Positions 28,844 through 41,600 are shown, counted from the stretch's first letter. The stretch: 64,000 nucleotides of DNA from Urechis unicinctus (GCA_034190875.2 CM067357.1:23164875-23228874); one strand, 5' to 3'. Numbers and translations are program-made. Notes: generated by a model not told the origin, from the letters alone.

Positions 28844-29303
28844 ATGTATCTTAATGCTTCTTGTTGTAATGTTACTATACGCTTTAAAATGCTTGGTATT
28901 GCATTACTCCAGGTTAATAAACCCTAGGTTAAATGTTGTTGTATTGTAACAATATATATTGTTTTTCGGGGTTTTAGGTGGTTTATCGTTTTTTGCTTCA
29001 ACGCGAACAACCCTTTGCATATGTTTTTGTTAATGTTGGACACGACATCAATGAGGCAATATGTTCTTATCTAATAAAAACTACTACAATCATACCAACA
29101 CAACGACGCATCATAATCTATTTGCAGATTTTTGTGAGTGCAAGAAATTCTATCTAAAAAATGGCCGTTTGATGGTTAAACCCGATATCAGCTACGCTGG
29201 ACACCTTATGTCTATTACCCATGATGACGGACGACCCTTGGTTGTTGAACATGTCTTCCTTACATTTCCAACCCTCGGCTTTAATGTTGGTGAACCTGAT
29301 TGA
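28844..29303 (+). CDS. Tentative three-exon gene model, 109 codons, unknown protein (copy A)
   Basis: Exons 28,844-28,912, 28,978-29,062 and 29,128-29,303 join in phase from an ATG to TGA. The two intervening segments are each exactly 65 bases and have GT...AG ends (GTTAAT...TTTTAG and GTTCTT...TTTGCAG). The product would run MYLNASCCNV..., then VVYRFLLQREQPFAYVFVNV..., then a C-terminal part with KNGRLMVKP, HDDGRPLVVEHVF and TLGFNVGEPD. Copies B and C keep the same layout without indels. Against it: the donors are not the strong GTRAGT type, few copy differences are silent, and a GTGAGT site lies just inside exon 3. No homologue is known to me. Confidence 0.28.
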
Positions 29304-29788
29304 AATCAATTATGCTTGTTCAATATTCTCCTACAATTGACTTCGTATATGAAACGTTATGATTTTTACAATCTAAACCACGCATGCGTATAATTGATCT
29401 CTAAAGAGCAATACAGTAACTAGATTGATCGGTTAAATGTCGTGGGCTCCGCGTGTGAGCACGGTGGCTAACCTGTTTGATAGTTATCAACCTAACCTAG
29501 TTCGGGATAGATAGTTTGAGGTATTACTCGTCTGCTGCAAACGTTAAGCATCAGCAGCATTCGTGTTACCCATATACACTTATTAGAGCTACTTCAGACG
29601 AAGGTCGGTGTGCATTACTATGCCAGACAGTTTCCATACATTGTTTGATTGCACTAAATTGGCTCATTTCCCAGGTCGTTAAATGTGCAACCGTACAACT
29701 GAACAGCTCCGCCGCGAGCGGACCGATTGGATGGGCGATAAGGCTAGCGCATGTGGTTAATAATCTCTATGCAAGCAGTGCAAGGTCT

Positions 29789-30001
29789 TCATATATTAAC
29801 TTTAAAAACGTGTATTTCAACCGTATAGTGCAAACACAAACATGGAATATATTCAAAAGCTTCTAACATAATAGGCCATACATGTCGTCTTTTCACGTTT
29901 GACACAGGGAATACAAACGGGCACGAAAGAGTGAAATTATGGTATTGGCACATGGTGAAACCGACTACCAAAATCAAATAACAGAATATGTTATAAAACA
30001 T
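29789..30001 (-). pseudogene. Open block of about 70 codons, three copies (copy A)
   Basis: The shared part reads NFTLSCPFVFPVSNVKRRHVW then LEAFEYIPCLCLHYTVEIHVFKVNI. B (38,010-38,228, minus) and C (52,131-52,349, plus) share it, with a different N-terminal stretch starting at an ATG and a longer C-terminus. The three copies are nearly identical here because the block lies inside the homogenised core, so conservation is not evidence of coding. Confidence 0.22.
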
Positions 30002-30745
30002 ATCTCATTTTCCATTCCTAAGGTAGAACATCGGCAATCAACATTTGTGCTGCTGTGTGCCATGAGGCTGACATAATTCGTTAAAAGAAAAAACTTCATA
30101 GAAAATATTGCCACGTCAACTGGCCTACACGATGCGCTCTAATGTTTGCAGTTTTTGTGACGTGATGTAAATGTAGATCATAAAAGTTCAGAAGCGCCAT
30201 TGTATATGGCAAGCGGAGTGCATTGTGTATGGAAGAAACAAATTAGTGTTGGTTAAATGTGACAGTCCAAATTAGATAATAGCACGTACATTTGCAGGTA
30301 TTATTCCGTTGGGATGTACGCTTATGGTAGTGCTGACTGTTATGCGATTTGACATATTTGATCTTCATTATGCTCTTATTTGTCATGATGAATGTCTTGT
30401 TGTTCGATTCATTACAACCAGCATCCTATCCAGATAGTGTAATGCAATGAATATACGAGTTTCATCCGGACGGCCAAACAATATTAACCGAAGTCCTAAA
30501 CAAGCACTTGTTCTTAACAACAAATCTGCTGGACCAAAGCGCTGATCAATAATAAGGAATGAAATATGTGTTGTAGCTCGTTGTTGTGGGCTCCTTATGT
30601 TTGTTAACTAACCGCTAGGTAAATACCTAATATGTCTGTCAATATAGGGATGGGGTTGTCTTGTTGGAAAGTAACCATAGAAGTAAGTCATGTCCGATAG
30701 ATAAATCAGGACATTGGTTTATTGACTCGGACGCATATTCCAATA

Positions 30746-30770
30746 TTAATATATATATATATATATATAC

Positions 30771-30807
<37 letters not shown>

Positions 30808-30850
30808 TATATATATATATAGATATATATATAGAGAGAGAGATATATAT

Positions 30851-30891
<41 letters not shown>

Positions 30892-31893
30892 TAGAGAGAT
30901 CTCTCTATAGATATCTGTCTATATAGGGATTTCTATATCTTTAGATCTATATATAATTAAATATATAGATAAAAATGTATCTAAATATAGAGATCCTGTA
31001 TATATATGTCTATCCCTCTATAGGGATCTACCTCTCTTTTATCTCTCTCTCTCTTTCTTTCTCTCTGCCTCTCTATCTCTCTCTCCCCCCTCTTTCCTCT
31101 CTCTATACCCGTAAAACATGTAGATATATATCAGATATCTATGTATATAAATATATATATATACATATATCTTATATATATGCCTCTATATCTATGCATA
31201 TATATATCTGCTAGATATATATATGTATCTATATATATATATCTCATATATATACATATATATATGCTAGATATATATATATATATCGGTTTATAATATA
31301 TATATTATTTATATCTATCGGTTTATATGTATATATATCTCTTATATTGATGCCAATATATTTCTATATATGCCAATATCATATTCTTAGATATATATTA
31401 TTTATTTATTTATTTATATATATACATATATATATATATATTTTATATATATATATGTATATATTACCATGTATATATATGTTGACATTAAATATATATA
31501 TACATTTTATATATATTTATATACAGATAAATATATATGCCAACTGTTTTTAATTATATATATATATATATCTATTTATATATATAAATATATTTATACA
31601 TTTATATAAATATATATCAAATCATATATATTGATATATATATGTATATATATAGATATATAATATATTTTATATATATATAGATATGTATATATATAAA
31701 AATATATATATATGCATCTATATATCTTTATCTATATAGAGATATATTATCTATATATATATATATATATATAGATCTATATCTATATCTATATATCTAT
31801 ATATATATCTATATATAGATCTCTCTCTCTCTATCTCTCTCTATCTCTCTATCTATCTCTCTATATATATATATATCTATATATATCTATCTC

Positions 31894-31926
<33 letters not shown>

Positions 31927-31929
31927 ATA
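30746..31929. repeat. TA/GA/CT-rich linker between modules A and B
   Basis: About 1.2 kb of TA-rich sequence contains a GA tract (about 30,830-30,900) and CT tracts (31,030-31,110 and 31,818-31,862). Embedded non-repeat words recur in reverse complement in the D/C linker, for example ATATTACCATGTATATATATG near 31,463 and GCCAATATCATATTC near 31,371. No coding content. Confidence 0.9.
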
Positions 31930-33257
31930 TACCAATTTCGGGGTCTCCACCAAAAATTATATCATAGTATGAACATGACCAATTAAGCGTTATTGAGAAT
32001 CGCCTTTTATACAGAAAAATGCTAAGAGAGATTGCGTATTATCGATGATAATCGGATTAGCAAAGGCAACGCTCAAACATTAGGATGTATGATTCTGCAA
32101 AATGATAAACAGGCGCGTGTTGAGAAGATATGGCGCCAGATAATGCCGCTTGAACAGTCCTAAACCAGTGGCTGCTAATTCAGCAAGTCCTTACGAAGCT
32201 GTAACACAGGTAACATCTTACATTCAACGTGTGTTTTGGTAAACTATGACAACATAAAACACAACAACATAATCTTATATTCGTATTTAAACATTAAAAT
32301 ATATTAAATCTAGCATACATTATTAAACTTTAAAATGTACAGAAAGTTTCTGTATAACCCTTAACAGAGGCTATCAGTTCGAATGTACTTGGATTTGCCT
32401 CCATTCAGTAGTGATTGTCCTTGTCTTTAAGAACCTGTAACATTCGTTAGAGCATAAAGTTATATGCTAGACCATTTGAGCCGCTTCAATTAAACACCAA
32501 TTAGGATCATGAGTATTACATTGTACAATCATTTAGTAAACTACAAATATTGAACAATCAAATAAAAGAATATCTGTTAACCGAATAGGACGGAAGATGC
32601 TCCAGAAAGTTGTCACTGATCTAAGCGTGCATTCCCGAAAACGTTTAAAACACTAAAATAAGCAGCATTTAAAACAATATCCACACTTAAAAGCACCCTT
32701 CAAAGGGTTCTAAATCCCAGTGCACTACCTTAATTATTGAGGCACATGATCTTCAATTTTATTTGCTAGTAGCATAATTACAAAACGTAAATTATTATCT
32801 TCTTAATTCCAATGTAATAGCAATCTTTGGTCATCAAGAATTCCGGTCAATTCTTGCAAGCTATGCACTAATTATAAACGAGAACAGCAAGTCAATGTCA
32901 GCGAAATTATCGAATTTACATAATTGGATAAAGATTGATTAATTGCTGCTCGTGAACGGCAAAAAATGGAGCAAGTATAATTGCATAATCGACTATGAGT
33001 TCGATGTTGTTGAACGGTCTGAGTTTCAGTCGGAGCATAAAAATCTGTTTTGGCAGCATTAGTCGGTAGCTATTCTAACTAGACCTTTCCAAGTTTACCT
33101 GAGAGTAATGTGTTTGCGGCTTTCGCTAATGGGATAGTGTCGCAATGTACGCAAGTCAGACCCAACTATATTCGAGGATCATAACAGATTAAACGTTGTT
33201 CATGCTGACAGCACCGACGTTATTGGAATGCTTACACTGTAATCACATGTTAACAAT

Positions 33258-33509
33258 ATGGTCGCAGTCAAGCATTTGTCGCCGATACACAAATCCAAGT
33301 GCAATGCCATGGATGAGACCGTAGGGAGAAGAAAATCTAGACAACGGAATTCCACTTTTAGCGACGGTTATATATGTATCACATTGTACAGACTGTTCTG
33401 GCAAATCAAGCAGAGGCTGCACACAGCAGTCCACTTAGCATATTTGGCGTTATGTTACTTCACACATATAGTATGCAACTTTATGCATGGCATCCTATTG
33501 TATGTTTAA
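33258..33509 (+). pseudogene. Open block of 83 codons on both strands, copy B
   Basis: The plus frame (MVAVKHLSPIHKSKCNAMDE...) is also open in D (47,790-48,047) and C (56,983-57,243), and is deleted from A. The minus strand over the same bases is open too (33,243-33,434; ...GIPLSRFSSPYGLIHGIALG...). The minus frame runs in the direction of the module's chain of open blocks and is the one I would favour, but C breaks it upstream. Neither has a known relative. Confidence 0.2.
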
Positions 33510-35227
33510 TTTTGATCGAACGTGTAATGCCCCATAACCAAAATAAGTGTAACTGTCGAGAACCACTGGCTTTACCTTATTTATGTAGCTTATTATTGAG
33601 TTCCTGTCTTTGGCGCCATGACATCAGGACCTCACAATTCATTAGGGCAACAGTGCAAATAGTTAATGGAAATGTAGAGATTGGAAAGGGGCCATTCACA
33701 TTACAACTATATATTTATGACGAAAAATAATGAGTAAACTTAAATCGAAATCACATAGAATTCGTTTTGTGGACATATTCTCCTAAGCTTATGAATAAAT
33801 ACTAAATAATCATGCTTTTAGCATACCTTCGCTTATCCAAGTACGTAATGCCTGACGGCAGATAAATCAAATCATCAGGTTTATTTTTTGCCCTTACCTA
33901 GAATGACGTGCTACATGGCATACCTTCATTATTATACTAAGGCTTAACGATGGCGGTTCATGGTCTATATATGTAGCTTGGATTAAAAGGAAAATGTTAC
34001 ATTGATATATATATATACAAAGTATTGAATGCAACGACAAATGGCTATAACGGCACCATTTGCCAGCATCCGGTGTAAGTTGTAGTTTTTACAAAACCAC
34101 AATTTTCTACCACATGTTGAAAGATCTAAATATCAAACACAAGCAAATTGTATATAATAATGGTCAGTCGACTGCTGTCCACAGTACCAAACAGTTTATA
34201 TGCGACGCCGATTTCATAACATTCGAGCTGTTTATGTAATTTTTGGTGATCAATAAGAAACACCAAACATTCAATTTGCATCCTCGTACAGTTTGCGTTA
34301 TATTTAAACCAATTACTTTTTTTTACCTTCACTATGCAAAAACTACATCACGAACGATCTTTAAAACCACGTATGCTATAATCCTAATCATTTGTTGCGT
34401 AAACAAATACGTTAGCGAAAAACATCTCCAAAATATCGCTGCATAGAAATCTTTACAAATATTATCAAAACATCTGGTCAGTAGACGACATTGCTCGTGA
34501 ACGTTGAATGTTCCACAGTGCGGCTAAGTAAATATGACTTTCATAATGATATATATCGAATTGGATTGCTCTGTTATACACAAGCATTACTAGCCCCGGT
34601 AATCCGCACCACACAATAAAAATAATTATCAATTGCTGTATGAACAATACGCTACCTATATAACATCATTTCAACACTGGCAATAAAGCAAAAGTGTTGA
34701 AAGTGAAGTTGAAAATGGAACAAAATGGCAGTTAATCTAGCAGGGGGTAGGTAGTGTGCGAGTAAGTTGCTAGGCCTCACTTATAGCAAATCAGGTGGGC
34801 TATTTGCATGCAATGATTAAGTCGTCATTTTCCTACATTTAGCCAGTTGACGCACTGCACCTACACCGGTTGATCTTAACAAATGTATGATATCTTTTGT
34901 TAAGGGCTTCTAAGAAGGCGATGTTAGAGGGGAAGTTGGATATCTCAATTGACGACAGTCTTTTCATCATTCTAGTATATAAGTGTAATTGCGCAGTTAA
35001 AGGAACAATTTAAAGCGTACAATCTTTTACGGATTTAGAATATAATATTTATAGAACACTTTGAGTGATGCGGTGCTTGTATTTCCATGAATGTAGTAGC
35101 TTGTATTTAGCAATATTTCTAGGTGAAAATAAGGGCATTGCCAACCCCAACGATAAGAATTTGCTACAGCTATGTGTCAGTTCATACTGCATAGTTCGAG
35201 GAGTGATTTCCAGCAGCTTTCTCAAAC

Positions 35228-35458
35228 TTAGCAGATAAAATAAGCTTGTGTACCACAATCATCACATTCCAGTTCATAGATTGAACCACATCTACACAAC
35301 ATAGCACCACTGGGTAGTCCATTGCACACTAAAACCAGTCGATCATTAGTTAACTCGTTCGTATGGATCGGTTGTGCAATACGTCTTTCGGTCTCAACAA
35401 GATAAATTATCACCAGTGGCGATGTACACAAACGCTGCAAAAAGAAATCAAGAATCAA
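35228..35458 (-). pseudogene. Cys-rich open block, copy B version
   Basis: 76 codons, opening just inside an acceptor-like site. A 47-bp deletion in B has fused an upstream frame (RLCTSPLVIIYLVE) to the Cys-rich frame (SGAMLCRCGSIYELECDDCG). In A and C the Cys-rich frame is instead preceded by a TGA. The longer B frame is therefore probably an accident of deletion rather than the ancestral protein. Confidence 0.2.
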
Positions 35459-35711
35459 GTGTGAAATCGCTATGTTGGTAATAACATGTATGCGTGCTAC
35501 TAGACGTCAATATGTATATGGAAAATGTAATAACACTGCTGTTACCCCTAACCTTCTCTCATTCAAGCGTTTGTGAACATCGAAAACTATGAATATTTGT
35601 TACACGTCAATTTACGGCTGATATTATTTTGCGAAATGTCAATGCGTGCACCTATTATTTGACAAAGGAATCGTATTTTATACAGTGACCTTTTTGAGGC
35701 GAAGGCGAGAT

Positions 35712-35939
35712 TCAAATCCACTGCATTAGTTGCATGAAGCTACACATACCCATCAACGTTCGTCCTGTGGATGTTGTTTTGTCGTTAACGGTAACCTTGA
35801 TGATCATATATATCGATTGTCCATCTGTTTTAAGCGTTAGATGTATGTGCAGAACGATAGTAACTTTCATTGGGATATTGTATAGGTACAGGACAGTCGT
35901 ATCGAGTATACTCCTTGTCAGTAGATAGATTCCTATCAC
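35712..35939 (-). pseudogene. Open block of 75 codons, intact only in copy B
   Basis: Contains NIPMKVTIVLHIHLTLKTDGQ and IKVTVNDKTTSTGRTLMGMC. A and C are each broken in the same stretch by loss of one or a few bases next to the GGACAATCGATATA word, so B preserves the longest frame. No family recognised. It belongs to the same-strand chain of blocks. Confidence 0.22.
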
Positions 35940-36052
35940 ACATAAACCCCACCCTACCCCAGCTCACCCACCCACGCCCACACACACACATAGACACACA
36001 CATAGACACACTTTTAAAAATACGCACCTTTGGGCATATTCCGGCTTACACC

Positions 36053-36442
36053 TTAATAGGTATGTCCATTTCGTAGAGTTATCGCAGCTAATTGGTTTTC
36101 CCCTCGCAAATCACTGTCTATGTGCGGGACATTTTTGTGTTTTATATTTATCTTTCTGTCTGAAAAAGAAAATAAACAAAATGTTATAGGGCAACTGCGA
36201 TTACCCATTACCACACAAGCAAAGTGAACGTCTTTGTATCCGCCACTTGATGGAGTAAACATGGCATTCTCAAATTGATGCAAAGCTAGGTTATTATTGG
36301 CAAACACGGCTTCTCCATTAAGAAAACATCCAGTGATGCAGACGGCTTGCCAATACCAAGCACATTTCAGCAAGAAACCATCTTTGTTTGGACGTAAAAG
36401 AAAATTTTCCAGCGCGAAAGTGCCTTTTGTGCCGGAAATGGA
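36053..36442 (-). pseudogene. Longest open frame of copy B, 129 codons
   Basis: Begins within ISGTKGTFALENFLL and ends ...LRGENQLAAITLRNGHTY. In A and C the frame is shifted in the middle by a 26-bp segment starting at AACCTATCACC, so they retain two separate pieces. No ATG at the start; an in-frame TGA lies directly upstream. The function is unknown and the absence of silent-site excess argues against recent constraint. Confidence 0.28.
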
Positions 36443-37211
36443 TCACTGTGATTTATGTGTATGTTGGTGCTACTAAAGTTTATATTTATTGCGATTAGTG
36501 CCAGATAACATGATTATTATGTTACCTCGGATGCCATCATGAAAAGGATCGAGGAAAGTAGAGCCGCTTCATGATGCAGCAATTATTGTGGAGAGCAGCG
36601 GCGATTTCAGAACCAGAACCAAACAACGAAAACTGGAGATGCAACTCTATAAAATAATTGTCAACCATATCAGTTTCATGTTTACGCAAGGGCATAATGT
36701 ACATACACCCTTTAATCATGAATCTCCGAATGCAAGAAAAACATTGTCAATATACTACTGGACAAAGTTTATTTAAAGGCGACTGTGTGATTTAGCATAT
36801 AAGCAGTGATGCATTTCAGCATAGCAAAATTACTATTGAAAAACATTTATATACATTAAACGGACGGATGTTTGTTCCAGCACAATTATAAAATTAAAAC
36901 ATAACATCACCATCAAATATTAGTATGAAATCAACCACTCTGTCATAGTGGGTTTCTAAGGTGAACATTTCTCAAAAATAGGCTTAACATATAACTTGTA
37001 ATCAATTTGGAAGAGGAGACTCGCAACAAGATAACGTTTTCTGCAATTAGTCTAGTTATTTGACAAATACCAAACAAATGATTATGGCAGCAAATTATGC
37101 TAATGTTTATACACGAACTCTTTCATGTTATGTTCATGAAGGTTGATTATATTTAAAATACGTTTTGTTCTAAAACATAAGTCGGCCTAACTATTAAATG
37201 CAACTCTACTT

Positions 37212-37671
37212 ATGTATCTTAATGCTTCTTGTTGTAATGTTACTATGCGCTTTAAAACGCTTGGTATTGCATTACTCCAGGTTAATAAGCCCTAGGTTAA
37301 ATGTTGTTGTATTGTAACAATATATATTGTTTTTCGGGGTTTTAGGTGGTTTATCGTTTTTTGCTTCAACGCGAACAACCCTTTGCATATGTTTTTGTTA
37401 ATGTTGGACACGACATCAATGAGGCAATATGTTCTTATCTAATAAAAACTACTACAATCATACCAACACAACGACACATCATAATCTATTTGCAGATTTT
37501 TGTGAGTGCAAGAAATTCAATCTAAAAAATGGCCGTTTGATGGTTAAACCCGATGTCAGCTACGCTGGACACCTTATGTCTATTACCCATGATGACGGAC
37601 GACCCTTGGTCGTTGAACATGTCTTCCTTACATTTCCAACCCTCGGCTTTAATTTTGGTGAACCTGATTGA
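37212..37671 (+). CDS. Tentative three-exon gene model, 109 codons (copy B)
   Basis: Same layout as in copy A, offset by 8,368: exons 37,212-37,280, 37,346-37,430 and 37,496-37,671, with two 65-base GT...AG gaps. Replacements versus A include Ile to Met, Met to Thr, Tyr to Asn, Ile to Val and Val to Phe, with few silent changes. Status and doubts are as for copy A. Confidence 0.25.
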
Positions 37672-38608
37672 AATCAATTATGCTTGTTCAATATTCTCCT
37701 ACCACTGACTTCATATATGAAACGTTATGATTTGTACAATCTAAACCACGCGGGCATATAATTGATCTCTAAAAAGCAATACAGTAACTAGATTGGTCTG
37801 CTGCAAAATTTAAGCATCAGCAGCGTTCGGGTTACCCATTTGCACTTATTGGAGCTACTTCAGACGAAGGTCGGTGTGCATTACTATGCCAGACAGTTTC
37901 CATACACTGTTTGATTGCACTAAATTGGCTCATTTCCCAGGTCGTTAAATGTGAAATCGCACAACTAAACAACTCCACTGCGAACGGACAAATTGGATAG
38001 GCGATAAGGTTAGCGCATGTGGTTAATAATCTCTATGGAAGCAGTGCAAGGTCTCCATATATTAACTTTAAAAACGTGTATTTCAACCGTATAGTGCAAA
38101 CACAAACATGGAATATATTCAAAAGCTTCTAACATAATAGGCCATACATGTCGTCTTTTCACGTTTGACACAGGGAATATAAACGGGCACGAAAGAGTGA
38201 AATTACCTTTATATGTCATATGATGCATTTCAATTCATGGTATCGGCACATGGTGAACCCGACTGCCAAAATCAAACAACAGAATATGTTATAAAACATA
38301 TCTCATTTTCCATTCCTAAGGTAGAACATCGGCAATCAACATTTGTACTGTGCCATGAGGGCTGACATAATTCGTTAAAAGGAAAAACCTCATAGAAATT
38401 ATTGCCACATCAACTGGCCTACACGATGCGCTCTAATGTTTGCAGTTTTTGGGACGTGATGTAAATGTAGATCATAAAAGGTCAGAAGCGCCATGATATA
38501 TGACAGCCAGATAACAATGTGTGTGGAAGAAATAAATTAATGTTGGTTAAATGTGACAGTCCATGGCAGTCCAAATTAGATAATAGCACTCACATTTGCA
38601 GATATTAT

Positions 38609-41600
38609 TCAAGTAAGCACATTTACACAAGTATATATTTTCTTACCTACACTATCTTTCTATCGAGCCGAACGGAACATCTCAACAGACAGACAATTTT
38701 TAAACCATGGGAAGATAATAATATCACTCGATCCTTGATTAGGTCAGGTAGACTGCGCAACATGTATCGTTTTTCATCAGAATATTATATCTAGAGACAA
38801 ATCAATATTTTTCTATATAGTGCTCGATTATAATTGCAACACAACAGGTGGGCATTCCTTTGAAATGCCATGGAGCTGTTTGCTTCTGGCTATTCGTAAG
38901 TGCATTACGTCATCAAGCACTATCAGCAGAGCTATTACTTAATTGAGCTTTGGAAAACTGCAGTAACATAGTTGTGAAATAGGATTATTTACGACTATAC
39001 TACTCACTGTAGAGGTAAATTTGGCACCGTGTTTGTTTTCTAGTATGAGTTTGCTCTGATACCTATTGACAATACTTATTGTCGAATTCGTGCTTTAATA
39101 TTAATGCCAATGAAATAGGTACAAGCAATAAGTGCTAGCTGCAGTCGTTGACATACAATGATTGGTATTCCCTGAAAACAATCTTTCCGCAAAAATTCTG
39201 ATATGACTTTGAGAATTGTTTATATGGAACAGTTATAATAACAGGTTTCAACTGAATCGTTTACATTAATAGTTCTCACATGTTTCGCATAAATACTAAC
39301 GATGCTTCTACATTCAGACCGCGGTAACATCAACAGTAATCTGCTTTAATCTGATCGCTTCATGGCAGACATTAAATTGCAAAGCACTACATAGTTTTAT
39401 ATCGCTTGATCGGCTTGATAGCCTAGCATTAATTTTGTACTAAAACTGCTCTGCTGTTGCTCAAAATCTGGGTTAACAAAAAAAAATTATACCATATAGA
39501 ATGGCTCGACATTGATAAAAGCTCTGTCATGACATTGATACTGTATCTAATCTGTAGTTATGACAAATTATATACAACTGGTGACATCATCAGACGCACA
39601 TAACTCGAATCAGGCGTTTATGCTAGCAATATATATGCTGAGCACAAAATAACGGCTCTTGCAAATATTTAAATTATGCGTTATTTTTTATGCTTGCTAA
39701 TATTCTGCGCAGATAAGAGGCGCCTTTATAGGCGTTCCGGTGATACAGACCAACTACCGCGACATTAAGATCGTCATTATCTCATTACAGAAGCAATGAG
39801 GATAAATAACTCATCGCCAAACAACCCAAATGTTTTATCTAAAAATGTTTTATCCCCTAGGTGCAATCACATTACCAAGCACATTGATGCATTGAATAAA
39901 AATAACTGATAAATGTCGAGGCGTTGAGCGTTAATAGCACCATAACCTTTGTGCCTATTGGATATAACACGTCAAAGTGTTGGGTAATCATTTGATATCA
40001 TCGCGTAGAGTGTGGAGCTATTCGATTACCTTATTGCGTAATGTTCAATACGCATGAATTCCTCGTTCGATAGCCACTTGTTTCGTCAATCAGTTGAACA
40101 AAACGTGATAATATGACATAAACAAATGGTAGAAAAAATTTATCAAGGTGCCAGCCATGCAAATATGTTATTGTATTGTTACATTGGTTTGTTTGAAAGC
40201 CTTAACAAACATGAACGTAAAATAAACTACTATAGTGCCTTTCGGAGAATAATGTGTGGTTATATAGATGGCAAGGCTGTAAATATCTAGCGAATCGTGA
40301 AATAGTTCCGATTTTGTAACAAACATGCGCAACAAATGCTTTTAAAAAGCACTGAAAAACCACAACGTATTCTACTTAATGATAGTACGTCAATTGGCTG
40401 ATGCGCTTTGCTGTTTCCAAACATGTTATATGCTCAGGATACTATCTGCGTTGTCGATGAAAACGGGTCATCCATAGAAGCGATAGAAATGGATTATTTG
40501 GTAATTGTTGTGCCAATGGTAAAGGTTATATATCTCAGCATGAACGTGAAACTGACGATCTGCTAGCAACACGTTTACGGTACTTATAATTGTCACACCA
40601 ATGTGAGGAAGGAAGATAAAATGGCATGAAAACATTTTCTTAACACCCTGGCGTTGCATAATTGACGCCGAAACGCTGAATTATAAAAACTACAGCGTTT
40701 TCCATGAGTAATATAGCGGGGTACGAAAGTTACAATACATTGAACGTTTCTGGCAATATGCTTACAACTGAAATGTAAACGACTGACAGCTTATTATTTA
40801 TGATACTGTTTTGCAGGGTAACACCGGCTTATGCAGCAACGTACGTTCTGCTTAGTTTAGGTAAGAAAGACTGCATATAACAGGGGCAATCATGAATTAT
40901 GTACAGTGTCTGTTAACTGAAATAAATATATTAATGTTTAAGCCAAGAACCACTAGTTTTATAGATTGATTGCCTTCATTTAATCGTCAATCTTAAGGTG
41001 TGGGCACTACCTCCCACCCCCCCTCTTTCCCCTACACACACACAAGCAAAGCGACCCATCTTATCTCACTTAACATTTTACGAATATCACAACACTCTGC
41101 CTAAGTAGTATTAGTGGTGGTAGGAAATGTACATACTGCTGTTATTATGTTGATTATATTATTTGTATTTTATTGCTATTATTGATTAACGGTACCAGTG
41201 TGAACAGTGTCTGAAATGCAGTGTCTTATCTTTTGATTTGCTTATTGCAAGTGTGCTATGCAAACGATTATTAAATTCCCAGTGCTAATGATAAGGATAT
41301 AAAGTAACATCGGCAGATGAGACAATATCAGTCCATACTCTGTCAAGTCCTTTGGCCATCTTAGTCAAAGTTAAGTCACGTATTATTTATGCAAAATCTG
41401 CAAATTGACACATAATGTTATGCAAATATCAAATGGATAGTTAGATGTTACATTTGCAAACAAAGCGGCATGGTAAATTAATTCACCCGACAGTCAAAAG
41501 AAATTGTTGAGTTACACATAATGAAGGCTTCTCTTACTGCCACACAATGATTATCAGCGCACTACTTTCTTGAGCTAAAAGGATTACCGTGGACACCAAA

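Larger units (their letters stand above)
21799..30745 (+). repeat. Duplicated module, copy A
   Basis: Forward reference copy of the four-copy module. It matches copy C (51,313-61,097) in inverted orientation along nearly its whole length, and copy B (31,930-38,608) directly from about 22,445 to 30,309. Relative to C it lacks about 0.9 kb, the joint lying near 24,990. It carries an extra block of about 100 bp at 29,428-29,529 absent from B and C. The left edge is limited by the gap in the partner copy. Confidence 0.9.
31930..38608 (+). repeat. Duplicated module, copy B
   Basis: A direct copy of A from its 22,445 equivalent to its 30,309 equivalent. It is mosaic. The left half (to about 35,000) is about 10-12% different from A and groups with D. 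The right part (about 35,040-38,608) is only about 2% different from A. It lacks about 1.9 kb relative to C at about 33,236 (shared with D), 47 bp near 35,389 and about 125 bp near 35,670. After 38,608 (CACATTTGCAGATATTATTC) homology ends abruptly. Confidence 0.88.

Noticed and set aside
29301..29396. Nuclear reassignment of TGA to tryptophan
   Set aside because: Several frames extend nicely if TGA is read through (after GEPD at 29,301; C has TGA where A, B and D have TGG near 56,250). But the same copies also show TTA to TGA changes, codon differences look neutral, and a single G to A transition explains TGG/TGA pairs. Not supported without transcripts or proteins.
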